Of a DNA stretch of 64,000 bases, positions 26,349 to 35,975 are shown piece after piece. A program made the translations under genes and the position numbers. The stretch's first letter is position 1. Each line of letters begins with the position of its first letter. This DNA comes from Aureispira sp. CCB-E (GTDB lineage Bacteria; Bacteroidota; Bacteroidia; Chitinophagales; Saprospiraceae), in the NCBI RefSeq assembly GCF_031326345.1, contig NZ_CP133671.1:1922001-1986000 (forward strand). The letters are read 5' to 3'. The notes under the pieces were generated by a model. It was not told the origin of the DNA, did not search any database, and saw nothing but the letters and a program-made list of their open reading frames with translations.

Positions 26349-27998
26349 ATGAAAATTCCAGTTAAAGCGTTTGTTCCCACTTTAGTCATGACAGGTTTTA
26401 TGTCACTTGTTGGGCTGTATATTTACTTTTTTACAGATAAAGAAGTTTTTTGGGGAGGATTTATTTCTATGCTTTTTTTTTATGGCTTAGTTTTTTTTAT
26501 GGGAAGCTATATTGCTTCGCAAAAAGGAGACAATAGCAATGAGGAAGAAGTAATGTTGGCGGGGCGTTCGATTCCTTTGTGGATTGCCATTTTTACCATG
26601 AGTGCTACATGGGTAGGAGGAGGTTACATCAATGGAACAGCAGAGGCGACTTATGGGAGTGGTTTGGTTTGGGTACAAGCTCCTTGGGGGTATGCGTTAA
26701 GTTTGATTATTGGTGGACTGTTTTTTGCTAAAAAAATGCGTCGATATCAATTTAAGACAATGCTAGATCCTTTGGCGCAACGATTTGGCGAAAAAACGGC
26801 TGCATTTTTCTTTTTACCTGCTTTGAGTGGAGAAATTTTTTGGACAGCAGCCATTTTATCCGCTTTAGGCTCTACTTTTGGAGTTGTTTTGGGACTGGAT
26901 CTTGAAAGTTCTATTATACTTTCTGCAATGATCGCCATTGCCTATACTGCTTTAGGAGGGCTTTGGGCGGTTGCGCTGACAGACGTAATTCAGATGGTTT
27001 TGTTGTTGCTTGGTTTGTTTATAACCATTCCTTACGCACTAGATTATGTAGGGGGATGGGACACAGCTTGGGCCGCTTATCAAGTTAAATTTGGGGCAGC
27101 TGCTTCTTTGCTGCCATCGCACGAGGCTTTGGGGGCATATTACTGGAATTGGTGGGATTATGCACTGTTGTTGATGTTTGGAGGAATACCTTGGCAAGTA
27201 TATTTTCAAAGAGTATTGTCTGCAAAAGATGAGAATACAGCAAGAAGTTTGTCTGTTTTGGCTGGAGTCGTTTGCTTAATTGCTGCTATTCCGCCTATTA
27301 TGATAGGTGTGGTAGGCAATGTTGCAGACTGGTCAAGCTTGGGAGGAGTACCCGAAGATAGCTTGCAAATTTTGCCTAGTGTGATGAAGGCCATGACCCC
27401 TTCTTTGGTGGCAACAATTGGATTAGGGGCTGTTGCGGCAGCGGTTATGTCTTCTGCCGATTCTTCTATTTTGTCTTCTTCTTCTATGGCAAGTTGGAAC
27501 GTATATCGTCCCATTTTAAATCCAGAAGTAACTTCCGAAAAGTTAGCGAAAGTTATTCAGTCTTGTATTTGGATTGTTGGAATTGCAGCAACGCTGATAG
27601 CGTTAAGGGTCGAGAGTATTTATGATTTGTGGTATTTGTGTAGTGACTTTGTATACTGTTTGCTATTTCCTGCTTTGGTTTGTGCTTTGTTCGATCCAAA
27701 GGCAAATAAATACGGTGCTTTAGCGGGGCTAATTGTTGCTTCCATCTTGCGATTTGGAGGGGGAGATGAAACATTAGGTATTCCTACCTTTATACCTTAT
27801 CCTATTACTGATGCTTCGGTAGAAATTGTGGATGGGATACGTACTTCTGTCTTATTTCCTTTTCGAACCTTGGCTATGTTATCGGGCTTGTTGAGTATCA
27901 TCCTTGTTTCTAGATTAACACAAAAGCAAGCACCGCCGCAACCCTTAAAAATAGTAACTAGTCATGACAATGATTTTGATTTGAGCGAACATTTGTAA
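26349..27998 (+). CDS. sodium:solute symporter, CHT1-like high-affinity choline transporter
   Basis: 549 residues with about 13 membrane helices (SSS/SLC5 fold). Several blocks are nearly those of the animal choline transporter CHT1/SLC5A7: ATWVGGGYINGTAEA, QAPWGYALSLIIGGLFFAK, GGIPWQVYFQRVLS and AVMSSADSSILSSSSM. By family it imports choline with sodium. The divergent neighbour is phosphatidylcholine synthase, so uptake and lipid synthesis probably form one module. ATG start at 26349. The 175-bp gap between the two starts would hold both promoters. Confidence 0.85.
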   Translation: MKIPVKAFVPTLVMTGFMSLVGLYIYFFTDKEVFWGGFISMLFFYGLVFFMGSYIASQKGDNSNEEEVMLAGRSIPLWIAIFTMSATWVGGGYINGTAEATYGSGLVWVQAPWGYALSLIIGGLFFAKKMRRYQFKTMLDPLAQRFGEKTAAFFFLPALSGEIFWTAAILSALGSTFGVVLGLDLESSIILSAMIAIAYTALGGLWAVALTDVIQMVLLLLGLFITIPYALDYVGGWDTAWAAYQVKFGAAASLLPSHEALGAYYWNWWDYALLLMFGGIPWQVYFQRVLSAKDENTARSLSVLAGVVCLIAAIPPIMIGVVGNVADWSSLGGVPEDSLQILPSVMKAMTPSLVATIGLGAVAAAVMSSADSSILSSSSMASWNVYRPILNPEVTSEKLAKVIQSCIWIVGIAATLIALRVESIYDLWYLCSDFVYCLLFPALVCALFDPKANKYGALAGLIVASILRFGGGDETLGIPTFIPYPITDASVEIVDGIRTSVLFPFRTLAMLSGLLSIILVSRLTQKQAPPQPLKIVTSHDNDFDLSEHL

Positions 27999-28064
27999 TT
28001 TATAATTTGTTAGAACTAAATTCTGAACAATTACATCTCCTATTAAAGTTGGTCTTTATTAGTA

Positions 28065-28100
28065 TAATACTCTGTTGCCTTTTTAGTTTTTATAAAACTC
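28065..28100 (+). repeat. MITE-family left-end fragment
   Basis: TAATACTCTGTTGCCTTTTT followed by AGTTTTTATAAAACTC matches the first 35 bases of the 20068 element; the rest is absent. Confidence 0.45.
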
Positions 28101-28207
28101 AAAGATACATGAAGTAAAAACATAAAAAATCAATAGAATAGTATTAATAGAGAATAATTGTTTGGTATGAATAATTATTATCCATAAATTAAACTTAAAC
28201 CACAACT

Positions 28208-28585
28208 ATGAGCGATTACAAAACGCTTGTTTTAGGCGCAACAACGAATCCTACCCGTTATGCTTATCTTGCAACACAACGACTGTTGGACAATAATATA
28301 GAGGTAATTCCTGTTGGAATTCGCAAAGGAGAAACTGCTGGGATACCTATTCAGAATGATCGACCAATCATAGAAGATGTACACACAATTACACTCTACT
28401 TAAATCCAACAGTACAAAAAGAATATTATGATTATATTCTACAACTAAAGCCTAAGCGAGTCATTTTTAATCCAGGAACAGAAAACACAGAATTGTACGG
28501 TCTTTTGAGACAAGAATTACCAGAAACTACAATAGAGGTAGCTTGCACTTTGGTTTTGCTTTCTATTGATAATTACAAAAGCTAA
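28208..28585 (+). CDS. CoA-binding domain protein (YccU-like)
   Basis: 125 residues forming one Rossmann-like CoA_binding_2 domain: LVLGATTNPTRYAYLATQRLL at the N-terminus (nucleotide loop) and RVIFNPGTENTEL plus EVACTLVLL at the end. Members bind CoA or nucleotides in the cytoplasm; physiological role unknown. Single gene, ATG start. Confidence 0.85.
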   Translation: MSDYKTLVLGATTNPTRYAYLATQRLLDNNIEVIPVGIRKGETAGIPIQNDRPIIEDVHTITLYLNPTVQKEYYDYILQLKPKRVIFNPGTENTELYGLLRQELPETTIEVACTLVLLSIDNYKS

Positions 28586-28725
28586 AAAATCGTAATTTAT
28601 AGAAGTGATAAACTTATAGGTTGAATTAGAAAATTCATAAAAAAACACTATTTTTAAAACTTCATTGTCAGGAGATCAAAATGGATATTCTGCATTAAAA
28701 ACCTATAGAAAAAATAATAAATATT

Positions 28726-30009
28726 ATGGCAAAAATACTAATTATAGATGATGAACCAAGTATCCGAAGTGTCTTGAGAGATATTTTGGAAATGGAAAAT
28801 TATGAAGTAGAAGAGGCGAAAGATGGTATTGATGCTTTGTCAAAGGTAAAGAAAACCAAGTTTGATGCAGCAATTTGTGATATCAAAATGCCAAAAATGG
28901 ATGGGATGGAGTTATTGGAACGCATCAATATTCTAAGTCCTGACACGCCTGTTATTATGATTTCAGGACATGGCAATATAGAAACAGCTGTAGAGGCCGT
29001 TAAAAAAGGTGCCTTTGATTATATCTCGAAACCACCAGATTTAAATCGTTTATTGATTACCATTCGAAATGCGCTCGATAAATCATCGTTGGTGCAAGAA
29101 ACGAAGGTCTTGAAGAAAAAAATTAAGAAAAGCGGAGGAGTACAAACGATTATTGGAGAGTCGGAAGGAATTGATAAAATTAAAGCAACTATAGATCGTG
29201 TAGCTCCTACCGATGCCCGTGTTTTGGTGACAGGACCCAACGGAACGGGGAAAGAACTGGTCGCTCGTTGGATTCATGAAAAAAGTGAGCGTGCCCAAAA
29301 CCAAATTGTTGAGGTGAATTGTGCTGCTATTCCTGCTGAATTGATTGAAAGTGAGTTGTTTGGTCATGAAAAAGGCTCGTTTACTTCTGCTCATAAACAG
29401 CGTATAGGAAAGTTTGAGCAAGCGCACGGTGGAACGCTTTTTCTAGACGAAATTGGGGATATGAGTCTTTCTGCCCAAGCTAAGGTATTACGCGCCTTGC
29501 AAGAGGGAAGAATTACTCGTGTAGGTGGTGACAAGGACATAAAAGTAGATGTGCGAGTTATTGCTGCAACGAACAAAGATTTGCGCAAGGAAATTGAAGC
29601 CAAACGTTTTAGAGAAGATTTATACCATCGTTTGGCGGTGATTATTATTCAAGTTCCTTCTTTGAATGATAGAAAAGCTGACATCCCTTTGTTGGTGGAT
29701 CATTTTATTGAGTCTGTTTGCAATGAGTATGGTCGCCCGAAAAAAGAAGTTGAAGCTGGCGCAATTCAATTGTTGCAAGAAGTAGATTGGACTGGAAATA
29801 TTAGAGAATTAAGAAATGTAATTGAGCGTTTAATTATTCTTAGCGAACAAAAAATTACTCGTGCAGATGTTGAAAGTTTTGTGTTGCCGACAATGAAACG
29901 CCATGACCAGTTAAAGGCACTTTTTGACCGATTTGAAGATGAAGAAGCAGTACAAAAATTTGTTTCTGGAGAATACCAAAAGTATGCTAGTAATAAGGCA
30001 AAAGCTTAA
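28726..30009 (+). CDS. NtrC-like response regulator lacking the sigma-54 loop and DNA-binding domain
   Basis: 427 residues: receiver domain (1-120) with phospho-acceptor Asp52 in CDIKMP, then an AAA+ domain with Walker A GPNGTGKE (Lys176) and Walker B GTLFLDEIGD. The loop that normally reads GAFTGA and touches sigma-54 reads GSFTSA (217-222). After the AAA+ lid the protein ends in a short acidic/basic tail, with no Fis-type helix-turn-helix. It therefore looks like a phosphorylation-controlled AAA+ ATPase whose link to sigma-54 is uncertain. No histidine kinase gene is adjacent. Confidence 0.85.
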   Translation: MAKILIIDDEPSIRSVLRDILEMENYEVEEAKDGIDALSKVKKTKFDAAICDIKMPKMDGMELLERINILSPDTPVIMISGHGNIETAVEAVKKGAFDYISKPPDLNRLLITIRNALDKSSLVQETKVLKKKIKKSGGVQTIIGESEGIDKIKATIDRVAPTDARVLVTGPNGTGKELVARWIHEKSERAQNQIVEVNCAAIPAELIESELFGHEKGSFTSAHKQRIGKFEQAHGGTLFLDEIGDMSLSAQAKVLRALQEGRITRVGGDKDIKVDVRVIAATNKDLRKEIEAKRFREDLYHRLAVIIIQVPSLNDRKADIPLLVDHFIESVCNEYGRPKKEVEAGAIQLLQEVDWTGNIRELRNVIERLIILSEQKITRADVESFVLPTMKRHDQLKALFDRFEDEEAVQKFVSGEYQKYASNKAKA

Positions 30010-30035
30010 AAGAAATATAAGGAAATAAAGCATTG

Positions 30036-30067
30036 AGCTATCTGTGGAAAACAGGTAGCTTTTTTAT
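30036..30067 (+). terminator. Rho-independent terminator
   Basis: AGCTATCTG pairs with CAGGTAGCT (one wobble) followed by TTTTTTA. Confidence 0.75.
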
Positions 30068-30227
30068 TTTGTTATTTTTTAAATATGTTAAGTTGTTGAT
30101 AGTGTTTTGTTTGTGGGGTGTTTTGTTTTTGAGTATTCTTTGTTTTTTGTGTTTTTATAAACAATTTGTGACTCGAAATGTTACAATAGTATAAAATTCT
30201 TCGAAATAAAATACACACATTATAATC

Positions 30228-30923
30228 ATGAAAAAATTACTTCAAGCAACCTTAATTATAACATCAATTATTGTTTTATGCTCGTTTACTACTCCAACAA
30301 AAATAGCCAATACAACTCCTGATAAGCATGTCTTTTTGCAAGAAGGAAGCAAAGCTCCTAATTTTGTGACCAAAGATGTTTTAGGAAATCAAATCAAATT
30401 GAACAAGGTTTTAAAAGATAAAAATGTTCTGATTACATTTTTGCGCCCAGCATGGTGTCCAATTTGCAATGCACGCACACATGAATTGATTAATTCTTAT
30501 CAAGAAATGAAAGAAAAGGGAATCGAGGTTATTGCTATTTATCCTTCTTCTGAGGAAGAACTGCAAGGCTATGTAAAGGATATGAATATTCCATTTACAG
30601 TAATTGCGGACCCTGATGAGGAATTGTATAAATTGTATGGAGTAGAGCGCTCAGTGGCAAAATACAAGCGTACCTTGAAAGAAAAAAAGGCATTGGAAGC
30701 AATGAAGAAGGGACAGGATTTGTACAAAGAAAATGACAACAATTATGGAGGACTTAGAGAGGTTCAAGCTCCTATTATTCCTGCGGATTTTGTCATTAGC
30801 CAAGCTAAAGTAATTGAAACAGCACATTATGGCGATTTTATTGGCGACCATATTCCTGTCAACGATATTGAAGAAAACTTAACTTATGATTTTGATCTAC
30901 TAGAAGATAACATTCGATTTTAA
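30228..30923 (+). CDS. secreted peroxiredoxin/thioredoxin-fold protein (AhpC/TSA type)
   Basis: 231 residues with an N-terminal hydrophobic signal segment (to about residue 25). The thioredoxin-like domain starts at APNFVTKDVLG and contains the CxxC pair in RPAWCPICNART, then IPFTVIADPDEELYKLYGV typical of peroxiredoxin-like proteins. Periplasmic thiol redox or peroxide-removal role inferred. Single gene with a strong terminator at 30944-30979. Confidence 0.82.
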   Translation: MKKLLQATLIITSIIVLCSFTTPTKIANTTPDKHVFLQEGSKAPNFVTKDVLGNQIKLNKVLKDKNVLITFLRPAWCPICNARTHELINSYQEMKEKGIEVIAIYPSSEEELQGYVKDMNIPFTVIADPDEELYKLYGVERSVAKYKRTLKEKKALEAMKKGQDLYKENDNNYGGLREVQAPIIPADFVISQAKVIETAHYGDFIGDHIPVNDIEENLTYDFDLLEDNIRF

Positions 30924-30943
30924 TCACAATAAATTTAGTTTGT

Positions 30944-30979
30944 AAATGGTGCATGATTGAAAGGTCATGCACCATTTTT
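30944..30979 (+). terminator. Rho-independent terminator
   Basis: AAATGGTGCATGA pairs with TCATGCACCATTT around an 8-base loop, then TTTA. Confidence 0.85.
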
Positions 30980-31221
30980 ATTATAGGGATAATTGAAAAT
31001 TATTTGAGGAAAGTTTATCTTAGATGACTTGAGTAGGTGATTTTTTTAAGGAAGAAGAAACGCTCATTTCCATGTTTATTGTTAAGAGAAATTATTAGCC
31101 TATGCTTGATTTTTTTTGAGAAATGGCTATAATTATTTTGAGAAACTTAGAATTTTGTACTTGCGATCATCAGGTGGAACATTTAGTTTAGAGCTTATTC
31201 AGTTAATAAGTCAACTACGCT

Positions 31222-31626
31222 ATGAAAATGTATATACTCACACTTTGTTTTTTAAGTTATAGTACGATTTGGGCACAAGATCAATTGCCTTTTGCTTATT
31301 CTGATAACCAACAGAGCGAAGCAGTTTTAGAAGTGACCAAACCAATTCAAACTGTATGGAACAATCATACAAAAGTAGCCGCCTCACAAACAGCAATCAT
31401 TGCTTATCCGAATCCAACCAAGCAAAAAGTGACCCTCTTTATTGAAAAAGAATTTTCTTCGATACATTTAAAAGTTATAGATGGAAAAGGAAAAACGATG
31501 TTGATAGATTTAGAGGTAGAAGGAAAGTATTATACCTTTGATTGGTTGAATTTAGCAGTCGGAACGTATTATTTTTTGATAACCATAGATGGTCAAACGG
31601 AAGTACTCTCTATGGAGAAAAATTAG
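31222..31626 (+). CDS. small secreted protein with T9SS type A sorting domain
   Basis: 134 residues: signal peptide (ending IWAQ), a short Gln-rich segment, and a C-terminal domain of about 75 residues (IIAYPNPTKQKVTLFI...VIDGKGK...LAVGTYYFLI) that is the classic type A cargo signal of the type IX secretion system. The mature passenger is only about 40 residues, so the protein is nearly all sorting domain. Exported through the outer membrane by T9SS; function unknown. Confidence 0.8.
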   Translation: MKMYILTLCFLSYSTIWAQDQLPFAYSDNQQSEAVLEVTKPIQTVWNNHTKVAASQTAIIAYPNPTKQKVTLFIEKEFSSIHLKVIDGKGKTMLIDLEVEGKYYTFDWLNLAVGTYYFLITIDGQTEVLSMEKN

Positions 31627-31794
31627 GCTGTTCCATATTCTCATGGAAATAACCGAATACTCAAGATTAAGATAATGTATAACTTCCAAATAATCAGAGT
31701 GAAATCCAAATAATAAAGCAGCGTTAAGGCTGTTTTATTTATATGGTTTTTCGTGTAGTTTCGTCGCACACATTAACACCTATAGAACGAGACT

Positions 31795-34749
31795 ATGCCT
31801 AATTTAATTTACCTACTACTGGTACTATTGGGAGCAAGCCCCATAGTAGCCAATCCCATTGTTATTACAGAAATCCATCACAGCCCCAACATATTGGGAG
31901 GAGAATTTTTAGAACTACACAATAAAAGTCAATCTGCTGTTACCCTTTCTAAGTGGAAATTCACAAAAGGAATTGAGTACACTTTTCCAGAAGGAACAAT
32001 TTTAGAAGGTGGAGCTTATTTGGTAGTTGCTAAACGTGTGAAAGTAATGCTTGATGAATACGAATTGGGAGAGCGTCAGCAAGTTTTAGGCCCTTTTAAG
32101 GGACGTTTGAAAGGAGAGGGAGAGTGTCTTGTTTTGAAAAACCATTTGGGAGAGGAAGTAGATCGAGTTAATTATAAAGACAAAGCAACATGGCCGTATT
32201 GCAAGAAAAAAGTAGCTTGTTCATTACAATTAATAAACCCAGCATTTGATAATCGGATTGGTCAGTATTGGGAAGTAGCTACGCCTAGCCCTACACGGCC
32301 GAACACTCCTGTGTTTACTCCCCATTTGTTACCAATTATTAAGCATGTGGATCAGTATCCTCAAGTGCCAAAATCCAACGAAGCAGTAACAATTGTTGCC
32401 AATGTTAGGAATGCCAAAGAAGTACAATTGTGGTATCAAGTTGTTGCCCCTGGATCGTATATCGCATTGGAGGATTCTACGTATCAAACCAATTGGATGA
32501 TGTTAACTATGTTAGATAATGGCAAGGAAGGGGATTGGGAAGCTAATGATCGAATCTATACCCTCAAAATGCCACCCAGTTTGCAACGACATCGCCATTT
32601 GATTCGGTATAAAATTATTGCAAAAGGAGATAGTATCAGTATTGCACCACGACAAAGCCACCCTCAACCTAATTTTGCCTATTTTGTCTATGATAAAGTA
32701 CCTACTTTTTGTGGATATAGTTTTGACTCTTTAAGGACATTACCTGTTTGTCACTTGATTGCCAAGTCCAATGATGTTCAATATTTGATTTATGAACACG
32801 AAGCTCGAACTTATAAAGCAACAGGAACGGTTGTTTATAATGGAGTCGTCTATGATCATGTAGGGTATCGAAGTCGAGGTTATAACAATCGGCATAGTCG
32901 AAGAAAGCGGAATTTAAAGTTTAATTTCCATAATAATGCTAAAATAGAAGTTGTTAACAATCAAGGAAAAGCTTACGCTACTCGGCGGAATAAATTGGTA
33001 TTGTCTGGTGGTTGGTTGTTGGATAATCCTAATACACATGGTTTGTCTGAATCGGTTTTGTATCGATTATTTCGTTTGCAAGGAACTAGTGCTAGCCATG
33101 CCGATTATTTGCACCTGAGAGTTGTGCAACATCAAGAAGAACAAGATAGTGTAGAAGGTGATTTTTGGGGATTGTATCTGATGTTAGAAAATTACGATGG
33201 TGATTTTTTAAAAACACATGACTTGCCCAACGCCAATATTTATTCTTATAAGCCCTTTAAGGTAAGACATAAGTCTAATCAGAAGATTGGATTGCAGCAA
33301 AAAAAATATGTGGATTGGGATAGCAGTTGTTATCAACAGCATTCGATAGAATGGTGGAAAGAAAACTTGGATTGGGAAAACTATTTGGGGTTTTTGATTG
33401 GAAATGAGCTTATTGCTAATAAAGAGTCTGGTTATCGGAAACAGCATTGGTGGACAGAATATCGACATCCAGAAAAAGGTTGGCAATTTTTTCCTTGGGA
33501 CGTTGACAAAACATGGACTAGTTCTAGAATTAAGAGCACTATTTCTTCTGGAATTTTTAAGGCTGCATTTGAGCATCAAGCACTAGAAATTGCTTATGAA
33601 AATGAATTGCGTTCTGTCTTGGATTTGTTGTTTAATGAAGAACAAATGTTCCAACTAATTGATGAACAAGCGGCTTTTATTTATCAACCTAGTTTGAACT
33701 ATTCGTTTGTTGATTTGGATAAGTTGCGATGGGGGCATGAATATGAAGGGAGCTTTGAGAACCAGATCGGTCAACTTAAGCGTTTTGTTCAGCGAAGACG
33801 TAAATTCATACTTCAAGAGATACTTCACGATAGTATTCCTGATACACCTACCATTACTTACCATGGTAGTTCACAATATGAGGTTGATGCCTTGAAATTT
33901 AAGATAGGGAACATTGATAGAGAAACAATACAAGCCGTAGAATGGCGTATTGCAGAAGTTAATAAGAAAGATCAAAAATTACATTCGGAAACAGATCCTA
34001 AAATCTATGAAATTGTGACTAAATGGGAGGGGAAGTATAGAACACCTTTTGAGACTTTACTTTCACTTCCATTGGGAGCAGTTCAGCCTAAGCATCGATA
34101 TAGAATTCGAGTTCGGGTGCAAGATACAATAGGGTATTGTAGTCATTGGTCGGAGCCCATCGAATTTATACCTCAAAAAATGCCAGATAACTATGGAACA
34201 GCCTTAGTTATTAACGAATTATTGTGGCAATCTAAAGATGGTTTGGAGTTTATAGAAATTCATAATCCTAGTACAACAACAATTCATTTGGCTCAGTTTG
34301 AATTTAAGGCAGGTATTCATTTTAAATTTTCTGATACCGCCCTCATTAAGGGAGGAGAATATTGTGTGTTGACGAATAATTCAAAATTGTTTAAATCAGA
34401 GTACGGGTTTGAAGCCAATGGTAGTTATCAAGGGAAGCTGTCTAACAAAGGAGAGCGATTGATGTTGTACAATGCTTTTGGTGAATTGGTTGATAGTGTG
34501 CATTATGTGACGTATTGGAATGATAATACCCAAGAATGTACCTCTTTGGAACTGGTTTATACAACAGCAGACAATGCACTAGCAGCCAATTGGAATTGCT
34601 CTGTTAATGTTCAGGGAACACCAGGGCGAATTAATTCAGTTCTGAAAGAAACAAGCGATACGCTTCAGCGATTGTGGATAATGTTGAGTATTTTACTTTT
34701 GGGGGTAGGGGGATATAAGCTGAAAGGAAAAGTAATTCCTACGGTATAG
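31795..34749 (+). CDS. CotH-like kinase family protein with two lamin-tail domains
   Basis: 984 residues. Signal peptide, a lamin-tail domain (about 20-125, EITEIHHSP-type start and GGEFLELHNKS), a linker domain, a CotH region (about 330-660, with GDFWGLYLMLENYDGDFL and FFPWDVDKTW), a fibronectin-like stretch, a second lamin-tail domain (about 800-940, LVINELLWQSKDGLEFIEIHNPS) and a C-terminal membrane helix. CotH proteins are atypical secreted kinases or spore-coat-like proteins; lamin-tail domains are common on Bacteroidota surface proteins. No T9SS sorting domain, so it is probably membrane-anchored. ATG start. Confidence 0.83.
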   Translation: MPNLIYLLLVLLGASPIVANPIVITEIHHSPNILGGEFLELHNKSQSAVTLSKWKFTKGIEYTFPEGTILEGGAYLVVAKRVKVMLDEYELGERQQVLGPFKGRLKGEGECLVLKNHLGEEVDRVNYKDKATWPYCKKKVACSLQLINPAFDNRIGQYWEVATPSPTRPNTPVFTPHLLPIIKHVDQYPQVPKSNEAVTIVANVRNAKEVQLWYQVVAPGSYIALEDSTYQTNWMMLTMLDNGKEGDWEANDRIYTLKMPPSLQRHRHLIRYKIIAKGDSISIAPRQSHPQPNFAYFVYDKVPTFCGYSFDSLRTLPVCHLIAKSNDVQYLIYEHEARTYKATGTVVYNGVVYDHVGYRSRGYNNRHSRRKRNLKFNFHNNAKIEVVNNQGKAYATRRNKLVLSGGWLLDNPNTHGLSESVLYRLFRLQGTSASHADYLHLRVVQHQEEQDSVEGDFWGLYLMLENYDGDFLKTHDLPNANIYSYKPFKVRHKSNQKIGLQQKKYVDWDSSCYQQHSIEWWKENLDWENYLGFLIGNELIANKESGYRKQHWWTEYRHPEKGWQFFPWDVDKTWTSSRIKSTISSGIFKAAFEHQALEIAYENELRSVLDLLFNEEQMFQLIDEQAAFIYQPSLNYSFVDLDKLRWGHEYEGSFENQIGQLKRFVQRRRKFILQEILHDSIPDTPTITYHGSSQYEVDALKFKIGNIDRETIQAVEWRIAEVNKKDQKLHSETDPKIYEIVTKWEGKYRTPFETLLSLPLGAVQPKHRYRIRVRVQDTIGYCSHWSEPIEFIPQKMPDNYGTALVINELLWQSKDGLEFIEIHNPSTTTIHLAQFEFKAGIHFKFSDTALIKGGEYCVLTNNSKLFKSEYGFEANGSYQGKLSNKGERLMLYNAFGELVDSVHYVTYWNDNTQECTSLELVYTTADNALAANWNCSVNVQGTPGRINSVLKETSDTLQRLWIMLSILLLGVGGYKLKGKVIPTV

Positions 34750-34755
34750 TCGATA

Positions 34756-34789
34756 GAAAAATAAGGCACTACTTCTATTGGAGTGCCTT
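34756..34789 (-). terminator. Rho-independent terminator of arsM
   Basis: On the minus strand AAGGCACT (34789-34782) pairs with AGTGCCTT (34770-34763) and ATTTTTC follows. Confidence 0.7.
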
Positions 34790-34814
34790 ACTTAACGGAT
34801 GTAGAATAACTAAA

Positions 34815-35789
34815 CTAACAACAACCTCCTCCATCATAGAAGTAAGTAGATTCGGAAATGAAAATATCATCACGCTCCAAATCTAACAAGGCTTTAGCCG
34901 TTTTGTCACAAATAGCAATGGGTTGATTTTGTAATAAGGTATGCCCTTTTTGATCGTCAAAAAAGGCTTCGTTGCCGTAATAAATGGCGGTTTTCCCTGT
35001 AAATACACAAGGACCGTCAGCGGGCATAGGGTCTTTTATCGCACAAACCTCTACACTCTCGATGTAGATCAATTGATCTGTTGCATAGTGCTTGGGGTCT
35101 AAGATTCGATAGGGGCGCTTGGCGCGTATTTCGACGGTTCCAAATCCCACACTGGTAATCATATCAATATAAGATTGTAAAGGAATTGACCCACTTAGAC
35201 ACAGTGCACGTAGTCGATCATCGTGGCGTAATTCTTCTGGCATATGCTGCTCGCAGATTGGATCTGACATGACTAAACGTCCATGAGGCTTCAATGTACG
35301 ATAGATTTCTTCTAAAGCCTTCTTAAGGTCATCTAGTTTGAAGATGTTGAACAGGCAATTTTGAGCAGCAACATCAATAGAAGCATCTTCTACGGGCAGA
35401 TTTAGTGCATCTCCTTTTTTTAAATCAATGAATTCGGATTTGAACCACGGATTTAGCGTTTCAGCTTCTTTGAAGTTTTGACGGGAGGCTGTTAGCATTT
35501 CATCTACTACATCCACGCCAATAACACCAGAAGGTTGACGGTTAAAGTAGGCAAATTGGAGTAATTCCATCCCGCCACCAACACCAACATATAAAACTTT
35601 GGGATTATTAACCAAATCCCTTGGGTTGACGGTACTGCCACAACCATAGTTCATTTCCAACATAATTGAAGGAATTTCTAATCCAGGCAATTGCCAAATA
35701 GGTGTTGTCGTACAACAAAGCCCTACATCAGGTGTTTCTGCCGCCTGTTTATAGACATTTTTAGTAGTTTCTAAATAGTGTTTTTCCAT
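34815..35789 (-). CDS. arsM: arsenite methyltransferase ArsM, arsenosugar-biosynthesis type
   Basis: 324 residues. The N-terminal GLCCTTTPIW block with paired Cys, NYGCGSTV, the SAM-binding VLYVGVGGGMELLQ and the C-terminal GGGCC match the ArsM subfamily associated with arsenosugar synthesis rather than simple arsenic volatilisation. Methylates arsenite using SAM in the cytoplasm; the conserved Cys residues bind As(III). The usual partner, the radical SAM enzyme ArsS, is not adjacent: upstream on its strand lies an IS4-family element whose end is 87 bases from the start codon. ATG start, own terminator. Confidence 0.72.
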   Translation of the reverse strand: MEKHYLETTKNVYKQAAETPDVGLCCTTTPIWQLPGLEIPSIMLEMNYGCGSTVNPRDLVNNPKVLYVGVGGGMELLQFAYFNRQPSGVIGVDVVDEMLTASRQNFKEAETLNPWFKSEFIDLKKGDALNLPVEDASIDVAAQNCLFNIFKLDDLKKALEEIYRTLKPHGRLVMSDPICEQHMPEELRHDDRLRALCLSGSIPLQSYIDMITSVGFGTVEIRAKRPYRILDPKHYATDQLIYIESVEVCAIKDPMPADGPCVFTGKTAIYYGNEAFFDDQKGHTLLQNQPIAICDKTAKALLDLERDDIFISESTYFYDGGGCC

Positions 35790-35883
35790 AATTTGAAATT
35801 TATGAATCCTTGATAATAATTGAGAAAATAAAAATGCAGGGGACTTAGTTGTAATGTTGTAAAGCTAGTATAAAAAAACATGA

Positions 35884-35919
35884 GTCATCCCGAATTTTTC
35901 GGCGATGACTTTTTTTTTG
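35884..35919 (+). terminator. inward terminator in the IS left end
   Basis: GTCATC-CCGAA pairs with TTCGG-(C)-GATGAC, using part of the terminal repeat, followed by nine T. It would stop read-through from outside into the transposase. Confidence 0.7.
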
Positions 35920-35927
35920 GAAAAAAG

Positions 35928-35975
35928 ATAGGAATCTACTAGATTTAATTACCACAAAAAATTAGAGATTCCTAT
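35928..35975 (+). promoter_or_regulatory. hairpin sequestering the transposase start codon
   Basis: ATAGGAATCT (35928-35937) pairs with AGATTCCTAT (35966-35975); the right arm includes the first two bases of the ATG at 35974. Such hairpins in other IS elements limit translation from read-through mRNA. Confidence 0.6.
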
